Positions 1 through 9,386 of a stretch of DNA of 64,000 nucleotides are shown here, piece after piece. The number at the start of each line of letters is the position of its first letter. Within the stretch, counting starts at the first letter, position 1. The DNA is from Tritonibacter aquimaris. Its GTDB lineage: Bacteria; Pseudomonadota; Alphaproteobacteria; Rhodobacterales; Rhodobacteraceae. The stretch is from NCBI RefSeq assembly GCF_009617595.1, contig NZ_WIXK01000001.1:558001-622000 (forward strand). The letters run 5' to 3'. Both the position numbers and the translations under genes were made by a program. A model generated the notes under the pieces. That model ran no database searches and was not told where the DNA came from. It saw only the letters and a list, made by a program, of their open reading frames with translations.

Positions 1-455
1 CAGCTGTCCACCGCAAACAGCGCATGACCTTCGGCAGCATAGGCATGGCCGCGCGCAATAAGATCCTCGATCATGTCGATCATCTCTTGGATATAGGCGG
101 TGGCGCGTGGCATGTGGTTGGGCTCCAGCGCGCCAAGTGCACCCATATCGTCCAGAAACCACTGGGTTGTTTCTGCGGTAATGTCGCCAATGGCGCGGCC
201 GCTTTCGGCTGCACGCGCATTGATTTTATCATCCACGTCGGTGAAATTGCGCGCATAGGTCACGTGATCTGCCCCGTAGGTCAGACGCAACAGGCGATAA
301 AGAACGTCAAACACCACCACCGGGCGGGCATTGCCCAGATGGGCGCGATCATAGACTGTGGGGCCACAGACATACATCCGCACGTTTTCAGCATCGATTG
401 GGGTAAACACCTCTTTGCTGCGCGATTTGGTATTGTGCAGTTTGATTGTCGTCAT
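1..455 (-). CDS. cysS: Cysteinyl-tRNA synthetase, N-terminal part (cut by window edge)
   Basis: Charges tRNA-Cys with cysteine in the cytoplasm. The first 151 codons are visible; the rest lies beyond base 1. The N-terminus carries the class I synthetase signature [13 protein letters not shown] at residues 30-42, where Cys30 is the expected first zinc ligand and HLGN is the HIGH motif, followed by the CysS-typical NFTDVDDKI. The ATG at 455-453 is preceded by a good ribosome binding site (AAGGAG). Family assignment is secure; nothing can be said about the C-terminal KMSKS part. Confidence 0.96.
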   Translation of the reverse strand, partial: MTTIKLHNTKSRSKEVFTPIDAENVRMYVCGPTVYDRAHLGNARPVVVFDVLYRLLRLTYGADHVTYARNFTDVDDKINARAAESGRAIGDITAETTQWFLDDMGALGALEPNHMPRATAYIQEMIDMIEDLIARGHAYAAEGHALFAVDS

Positions 456-688
456 GACAGCTCCTTGGGCACGCACTCTATCAGCGTATGCGCAAAACAA
501 TAGATTTCGCGCAGCGCGGGCTTAGCAATTTGTCAGGAAAAAGAAAACGACAGATACCGCCCGGCTGTGCAATTCAGCAGGTAATGCAAATACAACAGAT
601 GCGGATATTTGTTTTCATGGTGTTCAGATACCACGCTGTTTTGGCCACGCCAAGCCAAATCATAGCTGAGCTTAACGTCAAACCAGTC

Positions 689-1186
689 TCAAAACCGAAA
701 TGCCGCAGTCACTGACCATACGTGTGAGCTGTCTTTGCTATTGTCCGCCTGAGATTGCTGCACTTCGCCAAGCAGCTGCACATTCGGGTTCAGCGGCAGC
801 GCAAGTCCAACCCCCACTTCGCGTTCGCGCAGCAGCGCGCTTTGCTGCGCTTCGCCAGACAGGGTGACAAACCCCTGCACCGCGCCAAAATCATAGCCCG
901 CACGCAGCTGCAATGCGCCACTGCTAAACGAGGGGCGATCATCCGAATGCGCCTGTGCAAGATGCGTGCCCATATCCTGCGCCTGTATCTGCAAAGGATC
1001 ATCCGCGCCCTGCCCCGAGGCCAGATTTACACGCTGCAAATGGCCGCCACCGGGCCAGCCTGCACCAAGATAAAACCCATTGGTGGATTCTTCTGCCTGG
1101 GGTGTGCCAGCCAGCACGGCGCAGACACAGGCAAAACCACAGGCATCAACCCAACGCCGCTTTGCTAAATGTCCAATTCCCATCAT
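689..1186 (-). CDS. Small outer-membrane beta-barrel-like protein, hypothetical
   Basis: About 165 residues. I do not recognise a named family. Residues 1-31 look like a signal peptide: a basic stretch (KRRW), a hydrophobic core with several Ala/Cys/Val, and a TPQA cleavage site. The mature part alternates polar and hydrophobic residues, for example GYDFGAVQGFVTLSGEAQ and VGVGLALPLNP, and the protein ends in ...AAFRF. A terminal Phe is the usual BamA recognition signature of outer-membrane barrels. The frame is open further upstream to 1252, but the start at 1186 (or the next ATG at 1183) places the signal peptide correctly. It is not obviously in an operon. The barrel role is an inference from sequence pattern. 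Confidence 0.55.
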   Translation of the reverse strand: MMGIGHLAKRRWVDACGFACVCAVLAGTPQAEESTNGFYLGAGWPGGGHLQRVNLASGQGADDPLQIQAQDMGTHLAQAHSDDRPSFSSGALQLRAGYDFGAVQGFVTLSGEAQQSALLREREVGVGLALPLNPNVQLLGEVQQSQADNSKDSSHVWSVTAAFRF

Positions 1187-1578
1187 GGCCAGACCCAGAT
1201 CGCAGAGAGCACAAGCCAGGGCTTGCACGAGGTACAGTTCGTATGAATTCACGGGGTTGCAGCGGAGGATGGCGGGCCATCCAGATACCCTTGGATTAAG
1301 TTTTGCAGAAATTGCTTAACCCAAAGTTTCCAAAATGGAGTTGGAGTTTACGTTAGTTTTCCGGTCACGCATATGTGATGCCAAAAAAATAAAGACCTCC
1401 TCTTAAAACAAGAGGAGGTCAGTTTCGTCCCTCAGACTCAGCTTATTTATACCGCCCGTTGGTTCTTGCCTGTGGTCTGAACGACGCTGAGGGCGAGCGC
1501 ACCCGCCCCAGGATTTGAATGTCGTGACCCCCGTTTTCAGCCCGGGGGCCATAGGCCGCAGCGCTTACGCGTCTGCCT
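1187..1578. other. Intergenic stretch between nrdJ and the small barrel-like gene
   Basis: No gene is supported in this 392-base stretch. It holds the nrdJ terminator (separate entry) and, beyond it, presumably the promoter of the minus-strand barrel-like gene, although no convincing -35/-10 pair could be picked out. Short reading frames crossing it show no recognisable protein pattern. Confidence 0.5.
1381..1420 (-). terminator. Intrinsic terminator of nrdJ
   Basis: A perfect 11-bp stem (1394-1404 paired with 1410-1420, five-base loop) is followed on the minus strand by TTTATTTTTTT. It lies about 160 bases past the nrdJ stop codon, so it most likely ends the nrdJ transcript. Confidence 0.85.
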
Positions 1579-4500
1579 TTAACTGCAGCCAGATGTTGAG
1601 CCGCAGGTGTTACATTTCATGCAGGTGCCGTTGCGCACCAAAGTGTAGTTGCCGCATTCGCCACAGGGATCACCCTCATAGCCCTGCATCCGTGCCTTAG
1701 TGCGCGCATCCATCCCGCTTGCGGCAGGTAGGCTGGTTTCAGGCACCAGCTTTTGCAACGCGGTCACGGGATCACTCAACTCGCTGATTTCGCTTGGGGT
1801 GTCACGTCCGCCGCGCAGCGCCACCAGATCCTGCGGCAGACGTTTGCGCAGATAACCTGTTGATGAAATCTGCTTCAGCACCTCAAGCGATTTGCTCGCT
1901 GCGCTTTCACTGATTTCCGACACGTTGGAAACGCCCTCTTCCTTTTCGCCGCGCCCCAGATCATCAAAGCTCGCGCCTTCTGGCTTTACGTGCGCCAGAT
2001 CGGTGCGATCCAGATAAGAGACCGCAAGTTCGCGGAAGATATAATCAAGGATCGAGGTTGCGTTTTTGATTGAATCATTGCCCTGCACCATGCCCGCGGG
2101 CTCAAACTTGGTGAAGGTAAACGCATCGACAAATTCTTCCAGCGGCACACCATATTGCAGACCAACCGACACGGCGATGGCGAAGTTGTTCATCATCGCC
2201 CTAAAGCCCGCGCCTTCCTTGTGCATGTCGATAAAGATCTCACCGAGAGAACCGTCTGAGTATTCCCCGGTGCGCAGATAGACCTTATGCCCACCCACAA
2301 CCGCCTTTTGGGTGTAGCCTTTGCGCCGCTCTGGCATCTTGGTGCGATGGGATTTCATCACCTCTTTGATGACAACTTTTTCGACGATCTTTTCGGCCAG
2401 CACCACCGCTTTTTCCTGCGGCTTGCCGGTTTCCAGCACTTCGGCCGCTTCATCATCATCTTCGACCAGTGCCGCGGCCAGCGGCTGGCTGAGTTTTGAT
2501 CCATCACGATAAAGCGCATTGGCCTTCACCCCCAAAGACCAGCTCAGCTCATAGGCGCTCTGGCAGTCTTCGATAGTGGCGGTATTGGCCATATTGATGG
2601 TCTTGGAAATCGCGCCGGAAATGAACGACTGCGCTGCCGCCATCATGCGGATATGGCTTTCAACGCTCAGATAACGCTCACCTTTTTTGCCACATGGATT
2701 GGCGCAATCAAAGATGGCGTAATGTTCGGGGCGCAGATGCGGCGCGCCTTCCAATGTCATGGTGCCGCAGACGTGGTCATTGGCGGCGTCAATGTCGCTT
2801 TTGTTGAAACCAAGGTGTTTTAGCAGATCAAAGGTTGGATCGCTCAGCTTGGGGGTTGGGATGCCCAGAACCCCGGTGCAGAAATCTTCGCCCAGCGTCC
2901 ACTGGTTAAAGACAAAGCGCACGTCAAAGGCGCTTTCAAGGGCTGCATCAATTTTTGCAAGCTCTTCGGGTCCAAACCCATGGCCCGTCAGGGATGTGTG
3001 GTTGATCGACGGCGCATTGCCAATAGTGCCATGGCCCACCGCATAAGACACGATCTCTTCGATTTGCGAAGATGTGTAGCCCAGCCCATCAAGCGCGGCG
3101 GGAACCGAACGGTTGATGATCTTGAAATAGCCGCCGCCCGCAAGTTTTTTGAACTTCACCAGGGCAAAATCAGGCTCAATGCCCGTGGTGTCGCAATCCA
3201 TCACCAGGCCAATGGTGCCGGTGGGCGCAATCACTGTGGTCTGCGCGTTGCGATAGCCGTGGCGTTCACCAAGTTCCAGCGCCTCATCCCAGGCGCTCAT
3301 GGCAAATTCCACCAGCCGCGCATCCGGGCAGTTTTCCAGATCGAGCGGCACGGGTTTGACCGACAGCCCTTCATAGCCGCTGGCCATGCCCCGCGCTGCA
3401 TTGCGGTGGTTGCGGATCACCTTGAGCATATGTTTCGCGTTGCGCTCATATCCTGCGAAGGCGCCCAGCTCACCGGCGATTTCCGCGGATGTGGCGTAGG
3501 AAACGCCCGTCATCAGCGCGGTCAGCGTACCACAAAGGGAGCGACCCTCGTCTGAATCATAGCCGTAACCCATATTCATCAACAGGCCGCCGATATTGGC
3601 ATAGCCCAGACCCAGGGTGCGGAAATCATAAGACCGCTGCGCAATCTCTTTTGATGGGAACTGCGCCATGGTCACCGAGATTTCCAGCGTCAGCGTCCAC
3701 AGGCGGCAGGCATGCATGAAATCTTCTGCCTGAAACTTACCGCCCTTAAGAAAGGTCAGCAGGTTCATCGAGGCCAGATTACAGGCGGTGTCATCCAGGA
3801 ACATATATTCCGAACACGGGTTTGAACCGCGGATTTCACCATCTTCCGGGCAGGTGTGCCACTCATTCACGGTGTCATGGAACTGAATGCCGGGATCGGC
3901 GCAGGCCCAAGCCGCATGACCCACCTTTTCCCACAGGTCGCGCGCCTTGACGGTTTTGGCAACTGTGCCATCCACACGGTTGATCAGCTCCCAGTCCGCG
4001 TCTTTTTCAACTGCGGTCAAAAATGCATTGGTGACGCGGATTGAGTTGTTGGAGTTTTGCCCCGAAACCGAACTATAGGCTTCGCTGTCCCAATCGGTGT
4101 CATAGGTCGGGAACTCAATGCTGGTGTAGCCTTGTTTGGCGTAATCCAGCACGCGTTTGACGTAGGTCTCTGGGATTGCAACCTTTTTGGCCTCACGCAC
4201 GGCCTTTTTCAGCCCGTCGTTTTTGGCCGGATCAGTGGCATCTGCCTCCGCCCCGTCCCAGTTGCGGATCGCCTGGAAAATGCCGTTGAGCATTTTCTCA
4301 TGCATCTTTGAGCCCGCAACAATAGAGGCAACTTTCTGCTCCTCCAGCACCTTCCACTGGATGAAGTCTTCAATATCCGGGTGATCGGCATCCACGATCA
4401 CCATCTTTGCTGCCCGACGGGTTGTGCCGCCTGATTTGATCGCGCCAGCCGCGCGGTCACCGATTTTCAAGAACCCCATGAGGCCCGAAGATTTGCCGCC

Positions 4501-5214
4501 GCCCGAAAGGCTTTCGCCCTCGCCGCGCAGATGGCTGAAATTGGTGCCGGTGCCAGAGCCATATTTGAACAGGCGCGCCTCGCGCACCCATAGATCCATA
4601 ATACCGCCCTCATTCACCAGATCATCCGTCACTGACTGGATGAAACAGGCGTGGGGTTGCGGGTGTTCATAGGCGCTGTTGGATTTGACCAGCTTGCCCG
4701 TTTTGAAATCCACATAATGATGGCCCTGCGCAGGCCCATCAATGCCATAAGCCCAATTCAGACCGGTGTTGAACCACTGCGGTGAATTGGGGGCGGCGCG
4801 CTGGGTCGCCAGCATATGGCGCATTTCGTCGTAATAGGCGCGCGCATCGGTGTCCGAGCTGAAATAGCCACCCTTCCAGCCCCAATAGGCCCAGGCGCCA
4901 GCCAGACGATCAAATACCTGTTTCGATGAGGTCTCGCCGCCCATTTCGTCGCTGGCCGGTACTGAGCGCCACAGAAATTCGGGCACGTCCTTTTCGCGGA
5001 CTTTCTTGGTTTCAACCGGGACACCTGCTTTGCGAAAGTACTTCTGCGCGATCACATCGCTTGCGACCTGCGACCAGCTTGCAGGCACTTCAATGTCATC
5101 AAGGCGGAACACGATCGTCCCATCGGGATTTCGAATTTCGGAAGCTGTTGTTGTGAAATCCAAACCAGCGTAGGCGTCTTGTCCTTCGGTGGTAAACTTC
5201 CGCTCGATCTTCAT
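1579..5214 (-). CDS. nrdJ: Vitamin B12-dependent (class II) ribonucleotide reductase
   Basis: Reduces ribonucleotides to deoxyribonucleotides using adenosylcobalamin as radical source, so it works with or without oxygen. The 1211-residue length is typical of the large alphaproteobacterial NrdJ. Visible landmarks are the first redox cysteine in HACFIQS (Cys190), the radical-site triad in NPCSEY (Asn465, Cys467, Glu469), and a C-terminal cysteine-rich tail ([16 protein letters not shown], ending GCS) that holds a zinc-ribbon-like cluster and the shuttle cysteines. The start ATG follows a purine-rich GAGGCAGAG. It is monocistronic: a long leader and NrdR-like palindromes lie upstream and a terminator lies downstream. 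Confidence 0.98.
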   Translation of the reverse strand: MKIERKFTTEGQDAYAGLDFTTTASEIRNPDGTIVFRLDDIEVPASWSQVASDVIAQKYFRKAGVPVETKKVREKDVPEFLWRSVPASDEMGGETSSKQVFDRLAGAWAYWGWKGGYFSSDTDARAYYDEMRHMLATQRAAPNSPQWFNTGLNWAYGIDGPAQGHHYVDFKTGKLVKSNSAYEHPQPHACFIQSVTDDLVNEGGIMDLWVREARLFKYGSGTGTNFSHLRGEGESLSGGGKSSGLMGFLKIGDRAAGAIKSGGTTRRAAKMVIVDADHPDIEDFIQWKVLEEQKVASIVAGSKMHEKMLNGIFQAIRNWDGAEADATDPAKNDGLKKAVREAKKVAIPETYVKRVLDYAKQGYTSIEFPTYDTDWDSEAYSSVSGQNSNNSIRVTNAFLTAVEKDADWELINRVDGTVAKTVKARDLWEKVGHAAWACADPGIQFHDTVNEWHTCPEDGEIRGSNPCSEYMFLDDTACNLASMNLLTFLKGGKFQAEDFMHACRLWTLTLEISVTMAQFPSKEIAQRSYDFRTLGLGYANIGGLLMNMGYGYDSDEGRSLCGTLTALMTGVSYATSAEIAGELGAFAGYERNAKHMLKVIRNHRNAARGMASGYEGLSVKPVPLDLENCPDARLVEFAMSAWDEALELGERHGYRNAQTTVIAPTGTIGLVMDCDTTGIEPDFALVKFKKLAGGGYFKIINRSVPAALDGLGYTSSQIEEIVSYAVGHGTIGNAPSINHTSLTGHGFGPEELAKIDAALESAFDVRFVFNQWTLGEDFCTGVLGIPTPKLSDPTFDLLKHLGFNKSDIDAANDHVCGTMTLEGAPHLRPEHYAIFDCANPCGKKGERYLSVESHIRMMAAAQSFISGAISKTINMANTATIEDCQSAYELSWSLGVKANALYRDGSKLSQPLAAALVEDDDEAAEVLETGKPQEKAVVLAEKIVEKVVIKEVMKSHRTKMPERRKGYTQKAVVGGHKVYLRTGEYSDGSLGEIFIDMHKEGAGFRAMMNNFAIAVSVGLQYGVPLEEFVDAFTFTKFEPAGMVQGNDSIKNATSILDYIFRELAVSYLDRTDLAHVKPEGASFDDLGRGEKEEGVSNVSEISESAASKSLEVLKQISSTGYLRKRLPQDLVALRGGRDTPSEISELSDPVTALQKLVPETSLPAASGMDARTKARMQGYEGDPCGECGNYTLVRNGTCMKCNTCGSTSGCS

Positions 5215-5820
5215 GTGCTCTGCCTCTGTCCTGCAGTTTTATCCATAAACAACCCGGCTGGATACGACGTGACAAAACCACCTTCGTGATGCGAAGGCGC
5301 ACCCCGTTCCCAGGCAAGGGAAAAACATCAATGTTTTGAGCGGTCTAGTGAGTACCATTTAGTGATCTACTACATCTGGTAGCGCCACATCCAGTACACA
5401 CAATTTGACGTATTTGAACACAATTGGTCAACGCCAAATTTACCACGATCTGCCCCTCTTTGCTCTTGACGGCTTCTTTGCTGATTGCGGCTGTTAATCT
5501 CTTGATTCACAGGATGCGCCGGCAGCACAGATGGGCGTTTGTCGTGAAAAATTCACTTGGAAATTTTCTGCTCTATAAAACAGGGCATTATCGTTTTCGA
5601 GTGGTTTCTTGTCGCAAATGCATCGTCAATTACTATGCGCGTGATCGCGCAGATGCAGCATTTTTACCCGTGAATCTTTACCAATGTTAACGCCTGTATT
5701 TTCTGTGATCTTACGATGACATTGCGCAATCAACGGGCGTTTTCACTCAAGCGACTGCACGCGGGAGTAACGGGTGCGTAAAAAATCGACAGGAAGATGA
5801 TGGAGGGTTTTTGAAGAACC
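5215..5820. other. Long non-coding region upstream of nrdJ
   Basis: About 600 bases without a credible gene and visibly more AT-rich than the flanks. On the nrdJ (minus) strand a TTGACC element near 5425-5430 could be a -35 box. Two ACACAATT half-sites lie 21 bases apart, at 5398 and 5419, which is two helical turns. Two TAGTGA elements lie between 5345 and 5365. No cobalamin-riboswitch B12 box was found. The region plausibly holds the nrdJ promoter and leader, but no start site can be fixed from sequence alone. Confidence 0.5.
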
Positions 5821-5868
5821 TCACAATATATTGTGTTCTGCCTTACGGCGAGAAACACAATATATCAG
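5821..5868 (-). promoter_or_regulatory. Pair of NrdR-like palindromes
   Basis: The first element (5821-5836) reads TCACAATATATTGTGT and matches the published NrdR box acaCwAtATaTwGtgt at all but one position; bases 5822-5835 are a perfect palindrome. The second (5855-5868) shares ACACAATATAT but is degenerate in its right half. Centre-to-centre spacing is about 34 bases. NrdR boxes normally come in tandem upstream of ribonucleotide reductase genes, and nrdJ is the next protein gene on this strand, though about 610 bases away. The two arms can also fold into one long hairpin around GTAA, so a role in processing the tRNA-Pro 3' end is an alternative. Confidence 0.5.
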
Positions 5869-5873
5869 AGATA

Positions 5874-5950
5874 TGGTCGGGGCGGCGAGATTCGAACTCA
5901 CGACCCCCTGTACCCAAAACAGGTGCGCTACCAGACTGCGCCACGCCCCG
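5874..5950 (-). tRNA. tRNA-Pro (anticodon UGG)
   Basis: A 77-base minus-strand tRNA. The acceptor stem pairs CGGGGCG with CGCCCCG and CCA is encoded. The D-arm has GCGCAGTCTGGTAGCGC, the anticodon loop TTTGGGT sits between CCTGT and ACAGG, and the T-arm has GTTCGAATC. The unpaired-start C and the TGG anticodon identify a proline tRNA resembling the bacterial CGG...CCGACCA type. Confidence 0.97.
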
Positions 5951-5994
5951 GACCGTGCGCTGTTCCTATAGTTACCTTTCTGATTTGAAAACCC

Positions 5995-6447
5995 CTAACA
6001 TGGCCAAATTGGAGAATTTTTTGAAAAAACTTTGTGCCGGACCTGATCACCCACAGAAATACCGTATCTTGAGGCCAATCCCGCGTTGATTTCCAAGACT
6101 GCAAATACAGTATCGCCGCCCGGAATCGCGGTGAGGTCACCGGGAATCGCATTCTTATGTATATGAGAGATCTGCCCATCCGCTTCGATGAACACCATAT
6201 CCAGCGGTAGCAGTGTGTTTTTCATCCAGAAGGCAACCCGCTGCGGGTGCTCATAGACAAAGAGCATTCCAGACCCGCGCGCCATGGTTTCGCGAAACAT
6301 CAACCCGCGCGAACGCTCTTCTGCTGTGTCGGCCAGTTCAATCTGAAAAGAAAGCTGGCCCCAATCACCGCGCAGATCCACGCGGTCGTCTTTACATTGC
6401 GCCCAAGCGGCGCTTCCGAGGCCAGACAGCACAACAGCAATCCCCAT
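5995..6447 (-). CDS. DUF192 family exported protein
   Basis: About 150 residues. A short signal peptide (MGIAVVLSGLGSAAWAQ) precedes a DUF192 domain with the family hallmarks RSRGLMFRETM, FVYEHPQRVAFWMKNTLLPLDMVFI and AVLEINAG. The function of DUF192 is not known; members are small periplasmic beta-rich proteins, often next to cold-shock genes in this group. The frame stays open upstream into the cold-shock gene, but the ATG at 6447 gives a clean signal peptide. It begins about 29 bases after the cold-shock stop codon, so the two genes are probably co-transcribed. Confidence 0.85.
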   Translation of the reverse strand: MGIAVVLSGLGSAAWAQCKDDRVDLRGDWGQLSFQIELADTAEERSRGLMFRETMARGSGMLFVYEHPQRVAFWMKNTLLPLDMVFIEADGQISHIHKNAIPGDLTAIPGGDTVFAVLEINAGLASRYGISVGDQVRHKVFSKNSPIWPC

Positions 6448-6475
6448 CGCTTGCTGCCATCTGGCCAGGGTGTTG

Positions 6476-7003
6476 TTAGATCGCGGCTTCCCAGGCGAGA
6501 ACTTCAACCGCCATGCGGCCGCGCTTACCTTCGATGACGCGCATCGCGAGCGCTTCGCCCGGTTGCAGGTCGGCAAGACCCGATTGACGCAGAACTTCCA
6601 CATGCAGGAAGACATCTTCTGTGCGTCCAAAAATATTGGCAAACCCAAAGCCTTTTCCCTTATCAAACCATTTGACCCTTGCGGCCTCCAACGGTTGGGC
6701 GCTGACCTCGCTCATGTCAAGATCGGCAAAATCGCTGAGCACCGGGACATCCTCACGCTTGGGAGGTTCGATTTCCAGCACCTCCACTGCCTGCACGCCG
6801 CGGTTCGTGTGATGCGCCACCAGCTGCACCACAGCCCCATCGGCGATTGAGCTTTGCCCGAAGTTGCGCAACACATTTATATGTAAAAGAATGTCAGGCC
6901 CGCCTTCATCGGATACAATGAAGCCATATCCTTTGGTGGGGTCGAACCATTTCACGACCCCCTGCACGGTCTGCATACTGCTTAGGTTAACGTCTTCTGC
7001 CAC
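6476..7003 (-). CDS. Cold-shock protein with two cold-shock domains
   Basis: 175 residues holding two nucleic-acid-binding cold-shock domains, at about 12-75 and 105-175. Each has an RNP1-type motif (KGYGFI, KGFGFA) and an RNP2-type motif (DILLHI, DVFLHV), so both OB-folds look competent to bind single-stranded RNA or DNA. Duplicated-domain Csp proteins of this length are common in alphaproteobacteria. Translation starts at a GTG (7003-7001) with AGGA seven bases upstream; no better ATG exists. An AT-rich leader of about 120 bases separates it from pdxH, and DUF192 follows directly. The second domain has a few more substitutions than the first. Confidence 0.92.
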   Translation of the reverse strand: MAEDVNLSSMQTVQGVVKWFDPTKGYGFIVSDEGGPDILLHINVLRNFGQSSIADGAVVQLVAHHTNRGVQAVEVLEIEPPKREDVPVLSDFADLDMSEVSAQPLEAARVKWFDKGKGFGFANIFGRTEDVFLHVEVLRQSGLADLQPGEALAMRVIEGKRGRMAVEVLAWEAAI

Positions 7004-7123
7004 TGGAATTCCTACTGAATATTCTATGAGTGATTTAAGCGATTTTCTGATGCTTCATCTGGTCGAGTATTTGCAAGTACAAATTTCTCGCAAATGTCGC
7101 AAAATGGAAAAACCACCCAAACA

Positions 7124-7729
7124 TCAAGGTGACAATCGCGTGATATCCCAGGGCTGCTCAAGCGTTGATCGGCGCCAGACAAAACGATCGTGTAGGCGGA
7201 ACTCTCCATCGGCCCAGAATTCGATTTCCAGCGGAGAGATTCGAAAACCGCCCCAAAATGGTGGGCGTTTCGGCATCGGGCCTTTGGTGGCGGTCACCTT
7301 GGCCACCTCTGCCATCAGCGCACCCCGGCTGGAAAGGGGTTGTGATTGCTGCGATGCCCAGGCGCCCAGCCTGCTTTTGAGCGAGCGGGAATTATAATAA
7401 GCATCCGCTTGCGGCCCTTCTTCACGTTCGACCAGACCGCGCACACGAATTTGGCGACGTAGGGATTTCCAATGCATGACAAAGGCCGCTTTGCCGCTGG
7501 CGTCGAGCTCCTGCGCCTTGGCGCTGCCGTAATTGGTGTAAAACACAAAACCCGCGTCTTCGATTTCTTTCAACAACACCATGCGCACATTGGGCAGCCC
7601 GTCGCTGTCAACTGTTGATAGGGCGATGGCATCCGGGTCGTTGATCTCGCTTGATTTGGCCTCTTCAAGCCAGCGGCGCGCAATCTGGATTGGGTCATCG
7701 CCTGCAAATAGTTCACTGCGGTCAGACAT
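7124..7729 (-). CDS. pdxH: Pyridoxamine 5'-phosphate oxidase
   Basis: FMN enzyme that oxidises pyridoxine- or pyridoxamine-5'-phosphate to pyridoxal phosphate, the last step of vitamin B6 cofactor supply. The 201 residues fit the family. Typical segments are [34 protein letters not shown], the FMN-binding [12 protein letters not shown], the [15 protein letters not shown] region, and a C-terminal WDITRLSP that corresponds to the usual RLxP ending. An AAGAGGT ribosome binding site precedes the ATG. It stands divergent to fabI. Confidence 0.96.
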   Translation of the reverse strand: MSDRSELFAGDDPIQIARRWLEEAKSSEINDPDAIALSTVDSDGLPNVRMVLLKEIEDAGFVFYTNYGSAKAQELDASGKAAFVMHWKSLRRQIRVRGLVEREEGPQADAYYNSRSLKSRLGAWASQQSQPLSSRGALMAEVAKVTATKGPMPKRPPFWGGFRISPLEIEFWADGEFRLHDRFVWRRSTLEQPWDITRLSP

Positions 7730-7882
7730 ATGTACCTCTTATCTGGGCTTTACGGTGGTTACACCCAACCTAAGCGCCCAAAGATGCGGGTCAAGAGGCG
7801 CTCTTGTGTTCTCTCCCCTTGAAGCAGGCGCAATGTCATAATAAACACCAAGCAATCACGTGATCACAGGCGGAGAACCTGC

Positions 7883-8689
7883 ATGTCTAGTCAACTCATG
7901 ACTGGCAAACGCGGCCTAATTATGGGCCTTGCCAATGACAAATCAATTGCTTGGGGCATCGCCAAGGCCTGCGCCGACGCGGGCGCAGAGCTGGCATTTT
8001 CCTACCAGGGCGACGCCCTGAAAAAACGAGTCGGCCCACTGGCGGCACAACTCGGTAGTGAAATTGTGTTGCCCTGTGATGTCTCGGATGAGGCATCAAT
8101 CGATGCGCTTTTTGCATCCCTGGAAGAGAAATGGGGTAAGTTGGACTTTATTGTCCACGCCATTGGTTTTTCTGACAAAAACGAGCTGCGTGGTCGCTAT
8201 GTCGACACCAGCCGTGACAATTTCACCATGACAATGGACATTTCCGTCTATTCTTTCACTGCCGTGATGAAACGTGCAGAAAAGATGATGAACGAAGGTG
8301 GCAGCGCGCTGACCCTCACCTACTACGGTGCAGAGCAGGTTATGCCCCATTACAACGTCATGGGTGTGGCCAAGGCTGCACTGGAAGCCTCGGTAAAATA
8401 CCTTGCCGAAGACCTCGGCAAAGATGGCATTCGCGTCAATGCTATCTCGGCTGGTCCGATCAAAACGCTTGCTGCGTCGGGCATTGGTGATTTCCGCTAC
8501 ATCATGAAGTGGAACGAACATAACTCGCCGTTGCGCCGTAACGTCACGATCGATGACGTGGGTAAATCCGCGCTTTATCTGTTGTCTGACCTTGGCTCGG
8601 GCGTCACCGGCGAAAACCTGCACGTGGATGCGGGCTATCACGTCGTTGGCATGAAGGCGGTTGATGCGCCGGATATGACCAAGGGCTAA
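7883..8689 (+). CDS. fabI: Enoyl-[acyl-carrier-protein] reductase (NADH)
   Basis: Reduces trans-2-enoyl-ACP in the last step of each fatty acid elongation cycle. The 268 residues have the FabI-type cofactor loop [15 protein letters not shown], the catalytic Tyr-x6-Lys as [12 protein letters not shown] (Tyr-Asn-Val-Met-Gly-Val-Ala-Lys), and the substrate loop [22 protein letters not shown] ribosome binding site precedes the ATG. An 11-bp hairpin and then gpt follow downstream. Confidence 0.97.
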   Translation: MSSQLMTGKRGLIMGLANDKSIAWGIAKACADAGAELAFSYQGDALKKRVGPLAAQLGSEIVLPCDVSDEASIDALFASLEEKWGKLDFIVHAIGFSDKNELRGRYVDTSRDNFTMTMDISVYSFTAVMKRAEKMMNEGGSALTLTYYGAEQVMPHYNVMGVAKAALEASVKYLAEDLGKDGIRVNAISAGPIKTLAASGIGDFRYIMKWNEHNSPLRRNVTIDDVGKSALYLLSDLGSGVTGENLHVDAGYHVVGMKAVDAPDMTKG

Positions 8690-8703
8690 CCCTTTGAAAA
8701 CAC

Positions 8704-8729
8704 GGCCGTGGGCGACATCGCCCGCGGCC
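8704..8729 (+). terminator. GC-rich hairpin between fabI and gpt
   Basis: Eleven paired positions (one G-T) close an ACAT loop: GGCCGTGGGCG against CGCCCGCGGCC. There is no U-tract, so it is more likely an mRNA-stabilising or partial attenuation hairpin than a true intrinsic terminator. Confidence 0.4.
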
Positions 8730-8765
8730 TGTCGGAACCAGCCGCGCACAGATAGGAGCAACGCT

Positions 8766-9269
8766 ATGAACGATCGTTTGCCGCACGAAAAAGGCTTTCA
8801 CATCAGCTGGGATCAAATCCACCGCGACAGTCGCGCTTTGGCGTGGCGTCTGGATGGGCAAGGCCCCGATAATGGCGCATGGCGCGCTGTGGTTGCTATC
8901 ACCCGCGGTGGTATGGCACCTGCGATGATTGTCAGCCGTGAGCTCGACATCCGCACCGTGGATACCATCAGCGTCAAATCCTACCACCATCAGGATCAGG
9001 GAAGCGCACAGGTGCTAAAAGCGCCGGATGCGGAGCTGATGAAAGATGGCGAAGGCATCCTGATCATCGATGATTTGGTGGACAGCGGAAAGACGCTTGA
9101 ACTGGTGCGCGATATGTACCCCAAGGCGCATTTCGCCACCGTCTACGCCAAACCCAAAGGCCGCCCGCAGGTTGATACGTTTATCACCGAGGTCAGCCAG
9201 GACACTTGGATCTTTTTCCCCTGGGATATGGCGCTGCAATATGTTGAGCCTTATCGCGGCAAGGATTGA
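8766..9269 (+). CDS. gpt: Xanthine-guanine phosphoribosyltransferase
   Basis: Salvages guanine and xanthine with PRPP to GMP and XMP. The protein has 167 residues and the PRPP-binding motif [13 protein letters not shown], with [17 protein letters not shown] upstream and the C-terminal [14 protein letters not shown] typical of the Gpt group. The reading frame is open for 24 further codons upstream, but the ATG at 8766 has an AGGAG site at ideal distance and gives the conventional N-terminus. It lies 76 bases after fabI and ends before a strong terminator. Confidence 0.95.
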   Translation: MNDRLPHEKGFHISWDQIHRDSRALAWRLDGQGPDNGAWRAVVAITRGGMAPAMIVSRELDIRTVDTISVKSYHHQDQGSAQVLKAPDAELMKDGEGILIIDDLVDSGKTLELVRDMYPKAHFATVYAKPKGRPQVDTFITEVSQDTWIFFPWDMALQYVEPYRGKD

Positions 9270-9295
9270 TCTCTGCCCGAAATCTGATTTTTTTC

Positions 9296-9327
9296 AAAGC
9301 GCTCCGGTCGGTCCGGGGCGCTTTTTT
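9296..9327 (+). terminator. Intrinsic terminator after gpt
   Basis: A 12-bp stem (9296-9307 with 9313-9324, one G-T pair) with a TCGGT loop is followed by a T run on the plus strand. This is a canonical Rho-independent terminator. Confidence 0.92.
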
Positions 9328-9386
9328 GTTGCGCCAGAGGCTGTTTCGCCCGTTAATTCAGCGAAATACTTTACCCAGGAGCACCC

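Noticed and set aside
5215-5400. Cobalamin riboswitch before nrdJ
   Set aside because: The conserved B12 box was not found on the minus strand.
5424-5690. 88-residue frame in the nrdJ upstream region
   Set aside because: TTG start, no ribosome binding site, no protein-like composition; treated as non-coding.
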